Assembly (NCBI GenBank): GCA_016806645.1
Contig: JACSYO010001810.1
Coordinates: 4,141,001-4,205,000 of the forward strand
Reading direction: 5' to 3'
Length of the DNA stretch: 64,000 bases
DNA from: Ophiodon elongatus
Lineage: Eukaryota > Chordata > Actinopteri > Perciformes > Hexagrammidae
Numbering within the stretch: the stretch's first letter is position 1; each line of letters starts with the position of its first letter. Position numbers and translations under genes: made by a program. Positions 1-11,500 of the stretch are shown here, in pieces. The notes under the pieces were generated by a model. It saw nothing but the letters and a program-made list of their open reading frames with translations, was not told where the DNA came from and ran no database searches.

Positions 1-493
1 TTAGTTGTAGCACAGTGTGGCTGCTTTATCCCTCATCAGTCATAACCTATAAAGAAATGCTGCCGTGTTACAATAGGACAGCACAGGGGCATAGAGACAT
101 ATGACATTGCCCATGTAGATTAGAAGGAATACAGCTAATTATAAGGTTATTCAGCATTACCCAGTTTTGCCTGACACTCTAAATATAGAGCTTGGATGAA
201 ATCTACTCATAATTAGATTCACCAACTGAGTGTGGTAAAGTAATTTTCACAGTAAACGCTCAATTCACACCTCCCACAGAAAGCTCATTATCAGACCTAG
301 CATGAGCAGCGTCTTACGTTTACTATTCTGGCAGCGCGTGTTTCCACTCCTTTGTCATCTCTTCATTTGTCCACTGTGGAGCACAAGCTCAATGTAGTGC
401 TCAGTGAAGTACAGCTGGGTGAGTTTTCAGCCATTGCATGATCAGACTTCATATCCACTGTGATCATCTTTCTTTCTTTTTGTTCTTTTTGAG

Positions 494-1581
494 GCTGGAG
501 TCTCAGCTGATGACAGATATTCAGACCATCCTGCAGCTGCTGCAAAGACAACCGACACTGGGACCTCCAGCCTACAGCACTGTGACTGCCAGTCCAGACT
601 ATCACAGACCTGCTGTGAAGGTTCAGCCGGTTGCGCTGACTGCAAGCCATTTTTTCAGCCATACAGGAACTCAAGTAAGGACGTTTTCAGAGGTAGAGAC
701 AGTTTTTTCCCCACACAATAAGTTATTTTTGCACATGTGTTCAGAGCACGGAAGTCATGCATCAGCTGGCTTTTACAATCACCAATCACATTCTCACCAA
801 GTCATCAGTGGTGTTGAAGGAGACAATGAGGCAGTCTCTATAATCTGACAACCTCCCACTGTTTCCTATTGCTTTGCTGCAACCTGTTTTGAATGATTGG
901 TATGTCTGCCACAGTGTTTGCCAGAAAGTCTGGATAATCACAGAAACGAATCTGAGCCACTTTCTGACACCATCTCAATTGTCTGGATGACATCAACCTC
1001 ACCCATATAGGAGTCAATACAGGCTAAAACAAGTAGTACGGTTTTCTGTATGTTGAGATGTTCGGTTTTGGCATCTATTTTTGCACAATTTAACTTAATT
1101 TTACATACATTAGTTTGTATTTAGTTTGTTTTTATATTTCAATAATTGCTTTTTTCTGGAATTTATAACATCACAATTATCATCAAATTCTGAACTTTGA
1201 ACAAAATATTGAATGAAAACAAAATGTTGCATGAGTAAACTTGATTCAGTTTTTAGGTAAATACATTGTATATTCTGCCACTCTTCTTCTTAGGGCCCCA
1301 ACCACAAACTGGAGAGAGCCATTCAGGAATCCAAAGACTCTCTGCCGAGCTTGGCCAACGTGAATGCCCCCATCGAGGGCAGCCTTACAGCATTGCTTGT
1401 ACAAAGACACACAGAGCCGCAACAACAGATCACAGGGCATCAGCAGTCTGCACTGATCCTTCTTCCAACTGAAGCCTCTTCCACCTCCTCCTCCTCTTCC
1501 TCCCCAGCCCCTTCTGACTCCAACCTGAACACCACTGGACTCAATAGACCTGTCTCAGACTCAGAGTTTCCAAGGCCGTAA
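494..1581 (+). CDS. kcnh7: Voltage-gated K+ channel KCNH7 (ERG3), C-terminal end, last two coding exons
   Basis: This is the end of an ERG-type voltage-gated potassium channel of the plasma membrane; the channel body lies left of the window. Exons are 494-674 (after a pyrimidine-rich acceptor; donor gtaagg) and 1294-1581 (after cttcttag; stop TAA at 1579-1581), joined in phase 0. The first exon encodes LESQLMTDIQTILQLLQRQ followed by a PPAYSTVTA segment, which is the short C-terminal coiled-coil and following motif typical of ERG channels (LESK.TADLQTILQLLQ in KCNH7). The last exon is a poorly conserved Ser/Thr-rich tail that ends in RPVSDSEF, like the RHVSDPG-type end of ERG channels. KCNH7 is chosen over KCNH2/KCNH6 because of the neighbouring ifih1. 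Pore, voltage sensor and PAS domain are not visible here. Confidence 0.85.
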
Positions 1582-2319
1582 ACCTTCCAGCAGCACGGTG
1601 TTCTAATATCTGGGTTGGATTGCTGTAATTACTTTTTAAGTAGCGGCTTTTTATCGGCATGCTGGCACAGACATCTGTATTGTTCATTTGCAATGGCTTG
1701 GTAATAGTAGTAAGGTGTTTTTGTTTTTCATTATGCATGTGGATAAAATACTGTTGCTGCAGTTAACAGTGTGTTCAACTGTTTTCTGCAGTTATCAGTG
1801 TAATAACAATGGTTACATATTGTAACAGTAGTTATATTAACACAGAAGTCCTCTGATGGACTCTTTAGGCATCAGATTCACATTCAAAATACAATGTACA
1901 TGCTCAACCAATCGGAATGAACCTATTGAACAACACCCTATAGAGTGGCCCTATAGAAGGACAGCACTTCCGCATTTACTAAGTCGACAGCTTCCTAACT
2001 AAGTTCAATGTAAACGGCAGGAATGCTGTTTAAAGAGCTCCACCTGGTTGTGATAGAACTAGTACTACAACACTTAATCAACTTTTTGTTTCAACCAGCT
2101 TTGTTCTCTAATGGGCTCTAATGGGCTCTGTACCACTCCTCGTGACTCAACATGTCATGCCCCAACACACAATTGGTCACACTGGGCTAGACTGAGGGGG
2201 CCAGTGAGTCAGCCAAAGCGAACACCACATGTACTGTATCAATTCGGGTTTGCACTTAATTCGTGGACCCCAGGACGAGAGAGAGAGAGAGATATGTGTC
2301 CCTCCCTTCATACAGTATA

Positions 2320-2405
2320 CTGCTGTTATCTCAGAGCTAGGACTCTGACAAACAAGTATGATGTAGGTATTTCAACATGGCAGTGCATTTGTTTTCTATT
2401 TATAA
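2320..2405 (+). repeat. Copy 1 of an 85-bp direct repeat
   Basis: The block from tgctgttatctcagag to ttttctatttata recurs almost unchanged at 3881-3967 in the same orientation, with only a few mismatches. The two copies are about 1.5 kb apart. No terminal inverted repeats or poly-A tail are visible, so its origin (segmental duplication or long-terminal-repeat-like remnant) is unknown. Confidence 0.75.
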
Positions 2406-3880
2406 GCAAGAGGAGCTGACTGACTTACCTCACATTAGACAGGTCCCAATGTCCAGCACTCCAGGCATCAGTGCACATCACATCACTTGTTTCTTTCTGG
2501 CTTCAGGTGCAAAGCTCCGATAAGAGTAACTCCTCAACACCCAGGCCATAGCCACTACCAATAAACCAGGAAGTGCATGCACAAAAAGACTCAGGCCAAC
2601 TGCTCCTCGTCATCCCCAGATAATGTTCCTGTAGGAGCTGAACATGCTTGGCAACATCCAGAGAGAGACCAAACACAGGTATAGACACTCAAAAAACACT
2701 CAAAGACAAAAGTAAGTCCCCTGACGGACAAGGTGACAAATGGCAGCCATCAATCCTTCCCTACAAGTACTCCTGTGCAGAAAGCAAGGGAGGGGGGCAG
2801 TAAAAAGCCAAACACTCAGATCACCCAACTGTATAGAACAGAGATCTCGAGAGGAGCGTTTTTGTCCATCGACTGATAGAGTTATGAAATGCATTATGCA
2901 TAGTTAACAGCAATCATTTATTTAGATAAGAATTTGCCAACAACCTTTGCAGGGCTTTTCCCACCCTTACATTTCTGTAGTCAGAAGAGGGGAAGATTAT
3001 CTCCCGAGAAGCTGAGTGTCAACAGAGACCAGTTACTGTACTACTCACTGCCAAAGTTGCCCTACAGACAGGCAAATATAATTGATCACCTAGCTTCCTG
3101 TATTCCAGTTAGTGTGAAAAAGGAAGTAGAGATGGAGACCTCGACTCAAATTTGTAGTTGTTGGCTAGAGGCGGCCCACCTCTGTCACCAGGTTGTCCAA
3201 GCAGTTTTCAAGTCCAACCTGAGACTTGGAATCAAGAATGTGAGTTAAAGCTTGGGCCCTGCACTACTTTGTGTCCTCATTGCCATCATACATGTACTGC
3301 ATGATTACGTAAAGCATGAGAAGGGGACTTTGTAACAACAGGAAAATGGTGCACATAGCCATTCTTCTTCCAGTTGAAATATTTGCCTGGCACCTGACTC
3401 TGAGGCGCTGAGAAGGCAATAGGTCAGAACACATACGGTGAATTTCCTCTGCTGGGATACTGGCCACATGAACACCCTTAACAGTCACTGATGAACCTGG
3501 TAAGTCCTGTTAGAGCCGGTTTGAGTATCAAGCTTGTGTGTAATACATATACAGACTATAGCACTTAGAGGGCCTGCATATGAACAGATTATACTGTTTT
3601 CTGCAGGTCTTAGTGTAATACAGCATTATTACAAAGGTGTGAGAAAAGTTTTCTTATCCTTAGTTGTATGCCCGTCTTCTCTGAAGTGTGACTCAGGGGT
3701 TATGAAAAATTGCACTGCATAATATAGCACAGTATCAAGTATACTGTCGTTTTCTTCTTAAAACAATGTGCATTATTACTGTACAACACTGACGTGCACC
3801 TACTGCACAACATTAAGCCAACAGAACACACCATACATGCTTGTCCAGGTAGGTATCATAACATGGAGATTTAAGAGTAT

Positions 3881-3967
3881 TCTGCTGTTATCTCAGAGGT
3901 AGGACTCTGACAAACAAGTATGATGTAGGTATTTCTACATGGCAGTGCATGTGTTTTCTATTTATAT
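3881..3967 (+). repeat. Copy 2 of an 85-bp direct repeat
   Basis: This is the second copy of the block at 2320-2405. The shared core includes gactctgacaaacaagtatg followed by atgtaggtattt and a tail with ggcagtgcat. Confidence 0.75.
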
Positions 3968-5424
3968 ATTTACTGTTTTGCACTGCTTATGAGCCCAAAG
4001 TAGCACATTACAATATAAAATGATGTCAGCATATTTGTCTCTTTTTAGGATGCACTTAAAGGGTGTGTTGGGGGAGAGAGGGGAAGGGGAACACATGGAA
4101 AGTTAGTACTTGCGCATAAACAGGCCCCAGAGAGGGTTTTGTGCCTATACAACCAATCCAAATGATAAGTCAGCATCTTCATGTATAACTAACCATCAAT
4201 GAAGCATATCGTTTCCCTGTACTGTTTTTGTTGACAATGTACATTCAATTTAAATTATTGTTAGATAATTGTAAGAAGATTAACACGTCACATGGCAAGA
4301 TGTAAAGATATAAATATATTTTCTTTTTTTTTAACTGAGTAAATTATATAAGAAACTCATTAGCAAGACAGTAGTAGATATGTTTGTTTTGAAGCTGTGG
4401 GAGCAATAAATGAAAACACACTTCTAGTTGTGTCATATTTTTCTTTTTATGTCCATAAAGGTGTACTAACAATGGAAATACAAATTACTAGAGTATTACT
4501 TCTCCTCTAAAGTTGCACAAGCTTGATAGAGCTATGTTGGGAATTACATGAGGTCAGGTAACCGATAGAGAGTCAATGTACCAATGATACAATAGTAAAG
4601 CTGTCCCACCTTTGCAGGTGCAAAATTATAGTGAGGGAAAAGACAATCACACATTGTAAGCAGCCACAACTAAAACACCTGTGTGAATGGATAATTGGTG
4701 TGTTGGGCCTTTAACTAAATGTACTTCTACTCATCTTTAAACAAAGCTCCCTAACAACATGTTATACTAACATATCAATACAAAGATACATATTAACAAA
4801 TACAACGCCCCTATAAACAGTATGCAAATGTTGAAGGCCAATGTCAAAGACCTATTTTTGGAACATATTATGTTACAATGCTGACACCTGGTGGCCAGTT
4901 TAGTATCGGAGTGAATTCGATTACATGGTTGTAACGTATCAAAAGCCCAGACGTCCCAGTTTTCCACTAGCACTTAAACGCAGCATGCGTTTGTGGATAT
5001 GCGTGGAGCTGGACGCCGTAAAAATAGTCTCAAAACTCCACACCAGAGACAGTTAATGTAACCTGATCCGTGTATATCAGGCGACGCATGCGCACACGTT
5101 AAACGATCTATAAATACATAAATAAAAATGTCATAAATATTTTAGACATTTGCATACACAGAAAGATTTTTGAAGGTGAATTGTCAGATCTGTGAAGTTG
5201 AAGTTAAAAAATAGGTTCGTAAAATATTAATTTATTCTATTTTTAAACTGTTTTGCATGGGTTCAAATCGCTTGGTATTAGATTGGAACACGCATTTGTG
5301 AATACCCAAAAATATTTATTATTATTTATATTTGTCTAAATCAAATTTTTCATTTGTATATCATGCAATGGGCAACACGTTTGTGTCCATTTTGAGATCG
5401 CCACAGTTTAACGCTTGAGAGTTT

Positions 5425-5460
5425 GGGAGAAACGAAAGTGAAACAGTTTCATTTCTTCGA
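5425..5460. promoter_or_regulatory. Interferon-stimulated response element (ISRE/IRF site) of ifih1
   Basis: The plus strand reads GAAACGAAAGTGAAAC, three GAAA units with the spacing bound by IRF and ISGF3 factors. The next bases, AGTTTCATTTC, hold two further GAAA units on the opposite strand, so the centre GAAACAGTTTC is a perfect inverted repeat. It lies about 105-140 bp upstream of the chosen ifih1 ATG (5566), where a proximal promoter is expected. MDA5 is an interferon-induced gene in vertebrates, which fits. Confidence 0.8.
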
Positions 5461-5565
5461 TACAGTGAATCATCGTTTTTGCCCCGAGTATTATTTCGTA
5501 GGGCTGGAGACACCCTGTCGAGGCTACAGTGTTTAACGTCATTGATCCAGCTGATAGAAGTCGCT

Positions 5566-8500
5566 ATGGCTTCTGATAACGATGATGCAAATGGGTGTCT
5601 CATCGAAGACTATAGGCCGAGGTTGCGAGCGCTTATTGTAGTGGATCGGGTTCTGGATCATATACATTTTATCGAAACCGACCTAAAGGAGCAGATCAGA
5701 CAGAAGGCGAGGACCGACGGTGACGCTGCGGGCACGGATCTCCTTATTTCCGCAGTTATAAAGAAGCCTCGAGCCACTGGCTGGTTCAGGGCATTTTTTG
5801 ATGCGTTGACGCATGCAGGCTGTGAGTCTGCAGCGCAATATGTGCAGATCAATCCCCCTGAGCCTGAAGTGGAGGCAGAGAATGATTACTGTGTCAAGCT
5901 TATTCAATTGCTCTCTCCAAGTCTTGTGGACATGAAGACTGAAGTTGTGGGCCTCCACTGTTTCTCCCGCCGTATGATCACCCAGGATGATTATGAGATG
6001 GTAAGTACACCAATCATATAACATGCATCCACAGTAAATGTATAGCAGACAATTATCATCCCATGTAGTCTGAAAAATAACTTGTGTGTAGTTTTTCCAG
6101 TTCCACTTTTTAAAGCCCATGTCCGAGTATATGTATTTGCAGTGATTGACCACAAGATGGCAGACAAATGTCGGCTACTCATCTGTTTGGCACAGCACTG
6201 TACCTCTCTGATGGCCTAAAACCAGTCCATTATTATGCTCGTGCTCTAGGTTAAAACCGCAACAACAAACCACGGAAACAGGAGTGGAGCCCGTGAGCTT
6301 CTTCATTGTATCGTGAGAGGTCGACAGGGATGGTTTTCTGAGTTTATCGAGATTCTGCGTGAAACTGAACACCAGTACCTGTACGAGCTGATTGGAGGGT
6401 CAACTGACTCTGACAAGAAAGGTGACACACGTTACAGGAGCACACGCCCAGCGCAGGGAATGTCGTTAGTGAAGTATCTGTGTTTGGTAGAGATTATTAA
6501 TTAGATGAACTTTTATACCTAGTATTTAATTTTTTTTGTAAGATAATCTACTTACTTACTAATTAAATGAACTGCTAAAGTGTGATTTCATTATTTCCCA
6601 TTAGGCTCCAAGGAGAAACTGCCTTCAGTGAAAGACCAATCTATGGAAATTGAAGCTCCAGCAGCAGCCGGATCCTCTGATAGCCTCCAGTTAATGGACA
6701 TCAGCTTTACGGAGGAGTCTCAGTGTGAAGCAGGTCTTGCAGAACACCTTTGTTCAACAATCATAGAAAAATGTATTATATTTAGATGTCAGTGATAACA
6801 GCTGGCAGCAGTCCTGATTCAGTAACCTTCATTTTAAACAAGCTAAGTGAAATAAATGCATTTGGACATTCATACTGTCCAGTAGGCAGTTTATGGTTCA
6901 GTTTACACAAAACACACATTTTCTCATTTGCCCATTACCTGGTGTCTGTCCATGTAGATCATTTTCATTTTCAAAGTTTTATATGGACATCTTCATGAAA
7001 ATAGTTTCTTTAGTAGATAATAAAACAGCCACAAGAGTCACATATGTCATCTCTGAAACTGTCCATAACCAGGTCTGTGGATTATCATGAGTAACTGGGA
7101 CATTGCGTCTTGTAAATAAAATTAAAATGTAATTTATCAAAGCCTCAAGGACCACACACACAATTCAATCTACCTCCTTTGTTTTATTGAGAGGCAGCAG
7201 AAATCTCCATCTGCAGTTATCTGCAAGGTTAGATCCCACCAGGGGTGAGAGGTGACATTTTCCCTGCTATTCCCAACACAGAGGACAAGTCTAAGATGTA
7301 TCTCCTGCCTTTCTTGACTGGGATTTGTATACCTTAGTTTATATCTCAGTATAAGTGTAGTCTTTTTTTCTTTTAGAGTTTTAAGGGCTGAGAGAGCCAG
7401 GTCAGATGCATTTCATTGCATTTGTATGTACAATTGTAATAAACTAGAAATGTAACTATCTTTTCAGACCTGTACGAAGGAGCTCCCACTGAATCCAGTC
7501 AACTGCCAACCAGCTTGAAGCCGTCACAACCAGGTGGGACTGATCCACCCTCACTCACCCTACAGTAGTTGATACTGTTTATGTTTTTCAAGGATTCAAA
7601 GTATGCTAGTAATCTTAGAAAGCTGCTTCTGGTCCCACACAGGCAAACAACAAACTTAAATCATAGCGATAAACGCTGGATGTGTAGATGCCCTCGAGTG
7701 CCATAAAAGCAGAATGAGTGTGTTTGGAACGTGCTGCAAGTGGAAAATTTCTGGCTGCTTGACACCAAAGAATAAGTTCCATGTGTGTACCATGATGGAC
7801 CACATAGAGGTCAAAGAGGACAAAGCATAGCCAGCGCTTTAAATGAAAACCACATGCTGCTATATTGGCGCATTGTAAAATAATGTAAAGGAAAAGTTGA
7901 ATTCAAGTGGCTGTGGAGTGGGGCCCTCCATTACACCTATTGACTCCATTTTATTATTTTAAGAGCTACTGCATCATCTCTCATTGCATTGTGCTCGTAT
8001 AAAGTCCCTCTCCGACATTGTGTTTGCATAATAAATGAGGGCTTTCGGGATAATCAACTCAGGAGTGGCACTAAAGTAGAGCCAAGTGAACTAATGAGGC
8101 AGTGGAAATAATTACATAAAATGAAGAATTGGAGGAAGTGTCTTTTATGTTCTTAATAAGAGGTTACAGTACAGTTTGTCTCATTAACATGAGTAATGAC
8201 ATTAACCTGACTGGTTGGCCAGGTTGCATGGATTCAACAGAAAGGATTACATGTAAAATTGTTCCATGTGCAGAATTATTTCTGGTTCTTCTGAAATGCA
8301 TTTTACTGCACTGAATCAAGCGGAAAAATAACCCTGTGGGTTTTCTGTTTAAAAAAAAAACAAAAAAGCAATATTAAACATAGCTGATTGTTGACTTTCC
8401 TACTCTAATAAGTTCAGCGTCAGAGAACTGCTCGTAAAAATACAGGGGGCCACACAGGCCACTGTTTACTTGTTATTGTCTTTTAAGCTCTATCTTGCCA

Positions 8501-11500
8501 TCGGCACAGACATGTATTTACTTCTACGTAGTTCCTAGAAACAGCACTTTAACCTCAGGCATACCCAGTCTGGGAGGGAAAATTAAAAGCTGTTTGCACA
8601 GAGGGAAAAAAAAGCTTTCCGGGAGATTGAACTCATAACTGGGGGGAAACGTAGTACCTCAAGTTGACAGTGGCGGAGAGGGGGGTGTATGCACATTGTG
8701 CATGTTGTATCCCCAGCCTAGACAGAGCAAATGAGTCATAGCCCGCCAGCGAATTCAAGTCTGACTATTGTGAATCATAGAAAGTCTTCTGTCCCTGCAA
8801 ACAGGAAAATAATACAAAATGCTGCCACAATAGACCTCAAGAACAGGGAAAACATTTCTGAAATTAAATGTGATGAAACGATACATTGCAAGCCACTTGA
8901 GAAAATCTAAATGTTTGATAAATACAAGCAGATGTTAACTTGTGCAAGGAAATACTGTACATCATCTGGAGTTTGATTATTTTAGAAAAATTTGAGGCAG
9001 TTCAATTGTAATCATTTACCTCTCAAAATGTGACTTCCCATTTTAGGATTGTAATGAGTAAAAGGCCAGATTACATAGATTTATTTGTACTTGAACAATG
9101 ACATCCGCTGGCCTGCTTATGGCACATATCTTTAACTCTTCATGGTTAAGACTAAGCAAACATGATTTGACTGGAATGATATGTAGAGCAAAGTGTTGAC
9201 ATATTGACTACTGTACGTTAGGCATGTGGTTATATAAGTGTTCTGTGTCGTTAATTCTGTGTTAATTGTAGTTAACACTGAGTGTGCAAAGTCTGAATGC
9301 TCAGTGTTTATGTTTTTTAAGAAGAACATATTCCATGAAATCGGTGTATATGCACACAGTGTGTTTTGCATTTTTTATAGCAGCTTTAAGAAAACATTCC
9401 ACCCCAGCACTAAAACCACAAACAATGACAAGCACAGTTGTTTCCTGCTTGTGATGCCTGTAATTGTGGGTTGCTGACATAGACAAGAAGTTATGTCTGT
9501 CTGAGGCTCTGCTCTGCATTACAGGTTTAGGAGCAGCGGCTGGATGCCAAGAAAAAGATGATATTGTTCTTCGAGATTATCAGAAGGATGTCGCTGGACC
9601 TGCCTTAGAGGGGAAAAACACCATCATATGCCTCCCGACAGGAAGTGGTAAAACCAGAGTTGCAGTTTATATTACCAAAAAACATCTGGACCACAGGAGG
9701 GCAGAGGGGCGTTCAGGGAAAGCGGTCATCCTGGTGAACAAGGTACAACAACCTGACTTGAAACAGCTCGGCTTTGCACCACTATGCTGACCTACTTATC
9801 TGCTTTTCAAATCCAAAGAAAACATTCTATCTTTCAGTTAATTTGGACATGTGGGCCAGCTCACCACAAATTACATGCCATACGGTTTAGATATTCCCCT
9901 GCACTTTGGTTCCATTTGACATGCATGTGATCTGCTCTGCACTGGAAAAGGCCTCTACTTAATCTATTTTGGATTAAAGCTATAAAACTATTTAGTTGAA
10001 TTTTAAAACAGCTTGAGAAATAGTGTTTGTATGTGACTTAAACTGATCATAGTGGTTCACTCTTCAACACTGGAAAGAACAGAATAATAACTCGCCAAGT
10101 AACTCACCCTGATCTTTAAACAATAAACCACTAAATATTTTTAATTCATGGCACAACTAATGTTGTTGTTACATGAACAAACAACAATAAAGAGCTTTGT
10201 AGTAATAGAAACGATGCAGATATTTCTTCATTAGCATCGACATCATAACATTGGATGTGCTCTGGTGTCCTGCAGGTTCCTCTTGTTGAGCAGCATTACT
10301 CTGCGGAGTTCGGGCGATTTTTGAAGCACGCATATAAAGTGGAGAGAGTCAGTGGAGACTGCCAGCTCAAAATCTCATTCACAGAGATAGTGAAGAAAAA
10401 TGACGTCATTATCTGCACAGCCCAGCTCCTTGAGAATTTCTTGGAGAGGTCTAACAAAGGAGAGGATGAAGGGGTGAAGTTGAGCGGTATGGTTTTACAA
10501 TGTTATTTTACAAAAGCTTGTAGAATCTGACACAAGAATGTAAAAACGTTTTCCTCGGCTCAGTAATTCCCTTTGCTTTTAGTAAACCTGATCACTACTC
10601 AAAAACAGACCAGCATTCAAAATTGAAAAAAGGTCAAAACAACGTTATGTTTTTTTTAAAAGGTATCCTAAAACCTTTAGTTAAAATCTGTTCAGGCTTA
10701 AACCACAGCCACTGACAGGTTTTGGAATAGAAAGCCACCCAGAGGACTCATAACATCTCCCCTGATGATACCTGACAGGATCTTGTCAAAGTCTTCCAGC
10801 TCTGCTATTCACTATTGTTGGCACTCACCAGTCCAAGGTGGAATAGCCACCTCGGTGGAACATATGCTGTTTGTTGAAACGCCTGAGAGCGTGTCCTTTT
10901 TCTTTTTTTCCTATATCCTGCCTTCCAGGCCACACGTCTGTTCAAGCCATCAGTGTGCGGCTGATCAAATTCACATGAGACCTTCTATCACCCACAGTAC
11001 ATCAAGCTGCCACTCCTCCGTTCTCTTTTTCCTCCGGGGACAAATTTGTATCTCTGGTTAAACTTTTTCGTATGAATGCTTATAATTCACCTCACTCAGA
11101 CTTTTGTAAAATAAAAAAATATGTAATGAGTTGAAGCTATTTTCGACGTTTTCCAGCATATGTTATTGTGTGGCTGAAACTGCTGAGTCAGGTTCCTAGA
11201 AAAGTGCTGGTATGTGTGGGAGGATCTCTCTCACAGACAGATGTTATAATCTATGAGTTAAAATCACCTCTATTTATTTAACAAACACAAATAAATGTCA
11301 TATAAATAGCATGCTTTGGTTGAGAAAATTGTAGTCCCTGGATAGTAATGTTACAGTGAGAATACAGAAATCTTATTGTTATGACAAAGCAAGCAGTCAT
11401 CTTGCCAAACATCATTCTTACCAAAGAATATCTAACGAATCTCTTTTTGTAATCCTCCATGTTGTTTTTTACAACTAGACTTCTTTGTGTGACATACTGT

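Larger units (their letters stand above)
1582..5424. other. kcnh7 3' UTR and kcnh7-ifih1 intergenic region
   Basis: About 3.8 kb follow the kcnh7 stop before the ifih1 promoter. The first part must be kcnh7 3' UTR, but I cannot fix its end; an AATAAA lies near 4406. No open frame here resembles a known protein. It contains a duplicated block of about 85 bp (2320-2405 and 3881-3967). In mammals GCA (grancalcin) lies between these two genes; no EF-hand coding exon is seen here. Confidence 0.6.

Noticed and set aside
3264..3488. 74-codon minus-strand frame as a gene
   Set aside because: No similarity to a known protein, no splice partners and no promoter; best taken as chance.
5479..5565. In-frame upstream ATG extending MDA5 by 29 residues
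   Set aside because: It lies only about 19 bp beyond the ISRE, so it is probably at or before the transcription start; MASDNDD aligns better with the MDA5 N-terminus.
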